Origin: Dasypus novemcinctus | Taxonomy: Eukaryota; Chordata; Mammalia; Cingulata; Dasypodidae | Direction of reading: 5' to 3' | Assembly: GCF_030445035.2 (NCBI RefSeq) | Contig: NC_080676.1 | Span: 14,918,940-14,982,939, forward strand | Length of the DNA stretch: 64,000 nt | Part shown: piece by piece, positions 57,770 through 64,000 of the stretch | Numbering within the stretch: the stretch's first letter is position 1 | Layout: each line of letters starts with the position of its first letter | Notes under the pieces: generated by a model | What the model saw: the letters and a program-made list of their open reading frames with translations, nothing else | Told to the model about the DNA's origin: nothing | Database searches by the model: none | Position numbers and translations under genes: made by a program

Positions 57770-58428
57770 CCTGCAGAATTTCTCATCACGGTCCTGGCAA
57801 AGTGAAACATAGCCAGAGCCAGGGCTAGAGAGAATTTTTCAGTCTTAGTTGCATATATTAGAAGAATTAAGGGGTGATGATCAACAATATAAGGATGTCT
57901 TTCTAAAAATTAGGGTGGGGGAGCAGCAGTTAAATCCAAAGGAAGAAGAAAAGACGATGGAAGAAAAACAAGATCAAGGTGGCTATTAATTAAAACAAGG
58001 GTAGCCCAGTGCCTCTGCCTGGTGGTCAGTGCTCTGTGCCTGCTATAACTAGGCATTTCTGGCCACCTGTCACCAGCCTGAGAGAAGTGTATCTCCTGCT
58101 TGGAAAATCCCCAAACATCAACACAGTCTGAAGTCTGACAAACCTCTGAGTGATGCTCCTTAACAGAGACATAGTCTCTGACCTGCCTTCCCTGCTCTCC
58201 AGCTCCTAGATCTGACTTCTGCTCATGGCAGCCTGTCAGCAAAATCTGATCAAATTTTATTAAATTATTCAGGAAATATTAATGGTGATGGGAGAATATA
58301 TGCCCTATTCACCTCCTCCCAACACTCACCGATAACCATCACAGAGGTCCAACTTTTGCTGCCAGTTGGTGAGGACCAGAAGAAACAGAAGTAATTGGTA
58401 TGTTTTGGGTGTGGTTTTGAAGACAAAA
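57770..58428. other. No gene recognised
   Basis: Moderate-GC sequence. The 110-codon minus frame at 57910-58242 has no recognisable domain. Confidence 0.45.
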
Positions 58429-58438
58429 AGGCTTAACG

Positions 58439-58530
58439 GGGAGTGGCTATAGCTCAGTGGTTGAGTGCCTGCCTCCCACACATGAGGTCCCAGTTTCCAT
58501 CCCCAGTATCTCCTTAAAAAAAAAAAAAAA
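58439..58530 (+). mobile_element. Short tRNA-like SINE with A-tail
   Basis: 'gagtggctatagctcagtggttgag' has an A-box look and 'gtttccatcccc' is a weak B box. The A-tail (58515-58534) runs into a G10-11 stretch and then the next SINE. Confidence 0.7.
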
Positions 58531-58547
58531 AAAAGGGGGGGGGGGGG

Positions 58548-58913
58548 GAACGGACTTTGGCCCAGTGGTTAGGGCGTCCGTCTACCATATGGGAGGTCCG
58601 CAGTTCAAACCCCAGGCCTCCTTGACCCGTGTGGAGCTGGCCATGCGCAGCGCTGATGCGCGCAAGGAGTGCCGTGCCACGCAAGGGTGTCCCCCGCGTG
58701 GGGAAGCCCCACGCGCAAAGAGTGCGCCCGTGAGGAAAGCCGCCCAGCGTGAAAAGAAAGAGCAGCCTGCCCAGGAATGGCGCCGCCCACACTTCCCGTG
58801 CCGCTGACGACAACAGAAGCGGACAAAGAAACAAGATGCAGCAAATAGACACCAAGAACAGACAACCAGGGGAGGGGTGGAAATTAAATAAATAAATAAA
58901 TCTTTAAAAAAAA
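58548..58913 (+). mobile_element. DAS-type SINE (tandem with the short SINE)
   Basis: The head 'aacggactttggcccagtggttaggg' and B box 'ggttcaaacccc' are well preserved. 'aaggctta' before the pair and 'taggctta' after it suggest that both entered one site in an old LINE-1. Confidence 0.9.
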
Positions 58914-59510
58914 TAGGCTTAATGGGTGCAGAATTTCTGTTTGGGTTGATGAAAAAGTTCTGGTAATGGATGGTGATGATGGCAGCACAACACTGTGAAT
59001 GTAATTAACACCACTGAATTGTGTACATGTACTTGAACGTCTTTAAAATAGGAAATGTGGCGGCGGACTTGGCCCAGTGGTTAGGGCATCCGTCTACCAC
59101 ATGGGAGGTCCACGGTTCAAACCCCAGGCCTCCTTGACCCGTGTGGACCTGGCCCACGCACAGTGCTGATGCACGCAAGGAGTGCCCTGCCACTCAGGGG
59201 TGTCCCCGCGTAGGGGAGCCCCACATGCAAGGAGTGCACCCCGTAAGGAGAGCCACCCAGTGCGAAAGAAAGTGGAGCCTGCCCAGGAATGGCGCCGCAC
59301 ACACGGAGAGCTGACACAACAAGATGACACAACAGAAAGAAACACAGATTCCCGTGCTGCTAACAACAACAGAAGCGGACAAAGAAGATGCAGCACATAG
59401 ACACAGAAAACAGACAACCGGGGTGGGGAGGAGGGGAGAGAAATAAATAAATAAATCTTAAAAAAAAAAAAATAGGAAATGTTATGTTGTATGTAAGCTA
59501 CCACAATAAT
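58914..59510 (+). mobile_element. Old LINE-1 3' UTR fragment, split by a SINE
   Basis: 'gggttgatgaaaaagttctgg', 'caacactgtgaatgtaattaacaccactgaattgtg' continue after the inserted SINE with 'ttatgttgtatgtaagctac'. This is the L1M 3' UTR order in sense. Confidence 0.65.
59059..59468 (+). mobile_element. DAS-type SINE, young, 14-bp duplication
   Basis: Complete head 'ggcggcggacttggcccagtggtt', B box, body and 'aataaataaatctt' A-tail. A perfect duplication 'aaaataggaaatgt' is at 59045-59058 and 59469-59482. Confidence 0.92.
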
Positions 59511-59879
59511 TTTCTAATGTGTGCTTTCATAAGTCATCTTTATCTTCCCAGAAAGAAAAAAAAAACTCAAGGCATTACTTTATGAATGAAAAAGATTACC
59601 CTCATAAGTAAAATTCTACATTCTTGTGAATTTTATTTAAAATTATGACAATCTCTATTTGAAAAGTCCTCAATTCAAAGGGATTTAAGGTTTGCTACAA
59701 AGACAAAAGATATCAACAGCTTCAATAATGTTTTAATTTAAATGTGGTTTCCAATGTATCAATCAAGTGAACAAAAAGGCAGATGGGGTTAACTGCCATG
59801 TCAGATGGCCCTTCTTTGGAGCTGGTGTTTATGCGTGATGAATCTGGACTCAGATGGGACCTCTCTTCTTAAGACTTTC

Positions 59880-60560
59880 ATGCTACTGTGCTGGAGTTGT
59901 AGTTGGTGTCGGGGTTTAAGATATATTTAGGGGATCTGAATCTCTGGACTGACAATGTGATAGCCAGGCCCTGAGCCTCAACAGACTCCAGCACCTACAA
60001 TCTGATTTATTGGACTCACCTCACTCAGCTAATATGGAGTTGAAGAAGGACAACCACCACAACATGGAGCCTAGAGTGCCTACAACTGAAAGCGAGAGGA
60101 TTGCATCCAGTATACAAGAGGAATCTGAGCCTCCTCTTGACATAGAGGTGGAATGGACACAACCAATCCAATGTCCACAGAAAAAAGGTGGCATTGGAGT
60201 GGGAAAAGTGGACATGGTGGCTAATGGGTATGGGGAATGGCAGGAAGAGACGAGATGTGGAGGCGTCTTAGGGACTTGGAGCTGCCCTGGATGGTGCTTC
60301 AGGGGCAATCACCGGACATTGTAAATCCTCACAGGGCCCACTGGATGGAATGGGGGAGAGTATGGGCTATGATGTGGACCATTGATCATGAGGTGCAGAG
60401 GTGCCCAGAGACGTACTTACCAAATGCAATGGATGTGTCATGATGATGGGAATGAGTGTTGCTGGGGGGGGAGTGGTAGGATGGGGGTGGTGGGGTTGAA
60501 GGGGTCCTCATATATTTTTTTTAATGTAATATTTTTACAAAATCAATTAAAAAAAACAAA
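59880..60560 (+). mobile_element. LINE-1 3' end, longest copy
   Basis: The 3' 400 bases match 39337-39758. Upstream it adds 'gagcctcaacagactccagc' and 'atggagttgaagaaggac'. A G-rich tract lies at 60460-60500. The left limit is uncertain. Confidence 0.65.
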
Positions 60561-60636
60561 AACAAAAAAACACTGATATATAAAGCATTTGTTGATTATT
60601 TAAAAATGCATATGGACACCTACAATGTGCTAGGGA

Positions 60637-60637
<1 letters not shown>

Positions 60638-60680
<43 letters not shown>

Positions 60681-60735
60681 GTATATATATATATACACAC
60701 ACATATATATTTAAGTTATATATATTTATGTTATG
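60638..60735. repeat. (TA)n microsatellite with TG/CA interruptions
   Basis: About 90 bases of alternating T and A with short CACA and GTAT interruptions. Confidence 0.95.
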
Positions 60736-60740
60736 CTATA

Positions 60741-61075
60741 TATATATAATATATGTGTTATGCTAAGTAAAAGATGCCAGTCATAGAAGACCATATATTG
60801 TATGATTCCATTTATATAAAAGGCAAATTTATATATAGGCAAATCCATAAAGACAGAAAGTAGATTAGTGATTCCCAGGAGCTAGGCTCCAAGTGGAATG
60901 GGGCATGACTGCTAATAGGTAAGAGGTTTCTTTTGGGGCTGATGAAAATGTTCTCAAATTGATGTGGTGTGGTTACACAACTATACTAATACTAACTGTA
61001 AAAACCATTGAATTGTACATTTTAGATCTGTGAATTGTATAGTATGCAAACTATATTTCAATACAACTATTATTT
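60741..61075 (+). mobile_element. Old LINE-1 3' UTR, sense
   Basis: 'atgattccatttatataaa', 'gattcccaggagctaggc', 'gatgaaaatgttctcaaattgatgtggtg' and 'ccattgaattgtacattttag' occur in L1M 3' UTR order. Confidence 0.8.
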
Positions 61076-64000
61076 TAAATATCATAATTGGAGAGAGAAA
61101 ATAAGAAATCAGGGACCTGAAATATGAGCTCCTGCTTTCGACTCATAAGCTTAGGAAAATGAAACAATCCGGAGAGCAAGGACACTTTCTGCTGGTAACT
61201 ATCATTCCACCCTCGGGATGAATGACCTGGCTGGGTTTTGATGGAGGCTAAAATAAGAAACCCAAAAGGAAAGCCACCATTACCTGGGTGGGAAGTACTG
61301 AGAGAGGGGTGCACAGCATTTGAGTTCGAGAATCCCAAGAGACAAGGGTGTCCACTTGACACTAATTCCCTAGTCTGACCAAGCAGGTGCCAGGAGTACA
61401 AAGAGGTACTTCTTACGACACTACAGAAAAGCCCTGGTCTTTCAGTGCTGTGTTCCCAGTCTAATTTACATCAGAGATACAGACAAGGAAGAAGTGGAAC
61501 CTGAAGCTATAAAAGGTCCTAATTGTGAAGGTTTGGGTTATGAAGAAAAAGCATCCTCAACTTAATTTTTTTAAGCAATTACATTTTGTGAGAGATTATT
61601 CTATATCAGCTCCAAGATATCATGTTTGGTAGGAAGCTCTTTAATTTCTTATTAATGGTAAGTTTAATTTATGCATATCTTTGAACCTACATGATCACCT
61701 CTAAATGAATGATTCATGGAGCCCTCTGTAAATACCTCCTTTATAGGATCAAAGTGGATTCACAAAATAGAAAGTTTTGTTCTATTAATATACACCAAGT
61801 GAAGCTTGTTTACTATAGTGTTTTAAAAACTAATTCATCTTATAAATTAGAGCATATTCCTTTTGAATTATGCCTCTAACAATCATCTTGATCAGTGTAC
61901 CACAGAGTTTTGGGGGAAAAATAGATAACTCTTTTGAATTATGAATTTATATATTTCAAAAGAACAGCAAGAAAGAAGAAAAACCCTTTGGTTATATTGA
62001 CATTTAATAACTAGTGGGGAATTCTTAAGAATTCTACTCATTTGTAAAAAAGTAAGTGTTACCTTTATTCTCTTGCCATCTCAAGAAAACTCTTCCTCTT
62101 GCTTTACCAAGTTATCATCTACTGAAAAAGATCAAGGCCTTTGTCAAAGAATCTGAGATAATATTAGGGTCTGTGAATGCTTTAAAAATATAAATTAATA
62201 ATTAATTTAACATTTTGTGTATTCAGAAGAATCATTCCTTATTAGGGCCATTTCAAAAGAATGAGTTTTTAGCATTGCTTCAACTCACAGCAGGAACATT
62301 ATAAGAATTTTAAAGATTCTTATAAAGCTGTCTGCATCAAGCTGAGTCCATTTATCCTTGACTATTTTAAGTCTAGCTCTTAGCTCTTAATTTTGTGACT
62401 AACATGAATTTAATTTAGGGCTCTCAATCTCCTTTCAGGTTTATTAAAGGACCCCTCTTGGGAAAAAGTATGAGCCATTATTTATCAATTTTTAACACTA
62501 TTAATTTAAATGTGAAAAGCACCAAAATAGTGTAAAGGTCATTTTTGACATTTTAATGCAGTGATTCTTTTCTCTATTTTTAGTGAATCTTTGAAAAAAG
62601 GAATATTAACCAGATCCATATTCATTAAGTATTTATCTAAATTTATTCAAAGAACCAGGGCTACCAAAACATAATTAGTAACTCTTTAGTAACTAGTGAA
62701 CAATTAGAAATTTAAATTATTTAGAGTTAGTATATGTAGATAAACACTACAATTGTCCTACTTTACAAAATACTTTGCAAAGAGGTTATTTTAGGACTAC
62801 ATATATTATGTATTTTATGTATATCTTTATAATACCTGACAACTTTCCAAAAGCTTTTCAATCAGATAAAATATACTCATTCACGTGACAGTATAGAGAT
62901 GAAAGGGGATGGGTTGAGAATAACACCAAAAAAATGATGAAAAAAGGTTTTGCTTAAAACTTGTTTCATTAGGAACTTATTGGCAGTAAGAAAGGAAACA
63001 GAATTGGTTATAAAATATTTATATACCTTATATTATCATTATATCCATCTAATATATCAACCTCCTGCATTCTCACCTAATGAGTGATTACCTAATTGCT
63101 CTTTCCTGATCATTACACCTATTTATTTATTTGTGCATTTATAAGTATATATGTACACTTGTGTGTATATATGTATTTATGAATGTGTGTATCTTATATT
63201 CTTCATTGTTCCAGAAAGAATTTTTTAAACATGAAAATTTCCAAATATACACTGAGTTCAATAGACTACTGCGATGGACTCCACATATCCCTGTATTGTA
63301 AGTCTCTTTATTATAGACAGCCAGCTGTAGAAGGATGAGTGACCAGGAAGGCATGAAAGACAGGTGAGTACTCACAAGTCCTAGAACAGAGAAAAGTGGC
63401 AGGCCTTGTAGAGCCAGCCACATGGAGAAAAATGTCAGGAGTGTAGACTCACCCAAGCAGGCAAAGAGTGTAAGGTTCTAGTGGTCCTGGGCTCTAGTCC
63501 TTTATAATGGAATAGAGGTGGGGCTCTAATGGTTGGTCTAGTAAGAGTGGAGACTGGGAAGTTTGTATTTGACTTTCGGTAGGCTATGAACCCAGGGAGG
63601 ACGTGAGGAGGAGAGAAAGAAGTTGTTTATCTTGTACAAGCGGCTGAAGTTGCAGGTCACTGCGGGACCTAACAGTGGAGTCTAATATGCTGAGGCATTA
63701 CCGCAATGCAAAATTCCATTACGTGACTACCAACCTCAAAAATGCAGAGGCCGGGTGAAAGTGAGAAAAGTACCTATTTTCTTTTAATTCACTACAACTC
63801 CTCAACAGAACAATTTTCAAGATTTTCAATGTCCCTTTCTCTTTTGCGCTCCCTCAGTGCTAAATTATTTTAAAGCAAGTGGAAGAAATATAATTTCACC
63901 TTAGCGCCATACAAAATTTTCAACAATCTATGAATATATTCAAATTTCTCAAATTATCTAAAAAACATGTTCTTACAGCTGTTTGGTGTGAATCAGGATC
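61076..64000. other. AT-rich sequence; GC-richer island at 63280-63760
   Basis: No gene recognised to 63200. The segment 63280-63760 is less AT-rich, with 'agtcctttataatgg' and 'acgtgaggaggagagaaag', and could be an old LTR, but I cannot assign it. Confidence 0.45.

Noticed and set aside
58439-58515. Functional tRNA gene
   Set aside because: The A- and B-box-like segments lie in a SINE with an A-tail; the stems do not close convincingly.
60638-60735. Regulatory or origin-like AT element
   Set aside because: Simple (TA)n microsatellite; no further structure.

Overview
The window is mammalian nuclear DNA, most probably from a xenarthran close to the nine-banded armadillo (Dasypus). The main reason is repeated copies of a tRNA-derived SINE that I recognise as the DAS-SINE type (an A-box-like start, 'ggttcaaacccc' B box, then a long body rich in 'gcgcaaggagtgc'), next to xenarthran-looking LINE-1 3' ends, MaLR/MLT1 LTRs, MIRs and hAT transposons. 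I found no exon of an active host gene.

The dominant feature is a coding-competent class II (betaretrovirus-like) endogenous provirus on the minus strand at 2733-11627. It has two 395-bp LTRs that differ at only 4 positions (3 of them at CpG), a perfect 6-bp target duplication (TGCAAC), and a primer-binding site complementary to tRNA-Pro. Reading 5' to 3' on the minus strand: gag (myristoylation start, PPPY and PSAP late motifs, two zinc knuckles), a TTTAAAC slippery heptamer followed 7 nt later by a possible H-type pseudoknot, a single pro-pol frame (protease, RT, RNase H and integrase with all catalytic residues visible, no dUTPase), a pol-env interval with small overlapping ORFs, and env (long arginine-rich leader, CWLC in SU, CX6CC in TM). 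Env looks gammaretrovirus/type D-like, so the element is chimeric. All three long frames are open, but Env has no visible basic furin-type motif before the fusion peptide. Gag carries seven 13-residue repeats whose 39-bp DNA unit holds a YY1-type motif. I recall a published screen of armadillo env genes that described an unfixed chimeric betaretrovirus using ASCT2; I cannot check here whether this is that locus or a relative.

The provirus sits in older antisense LINE-1 sequence (about 356-2726 and 11634-15890). From 15.9 to 23.2 kb there is a SINE cluster, a hAT element inside a MIR, a LINE-1 3' end and a possible LTR-internal-LTR element. At 24.9-25.8 kb there is a decayed processed copy of CDIN1 (C15orf41). 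The stretch 28-36.8 kb is largely antisense LINE-1/HAL1-like. At 39.3-40.4 kb two LINE-1 pieces inserted in succession at one target, the second with a 5' inversion. MLT1 LTRs lie at 41-44 kb, a hAT-Charlie-like element at 47.8-49.3 kb and a MaLR-type LTR at 51.7-52.2 kb. A processed DPRX homeobox pseudogene lies at 55.9-56.9 kb, itself interrupted by a LINE-1 insertion. Nested SINEs and LINE-1 fragments fill 57-61 kb. The remaining stretches are AT-rich and show nothing I can name.
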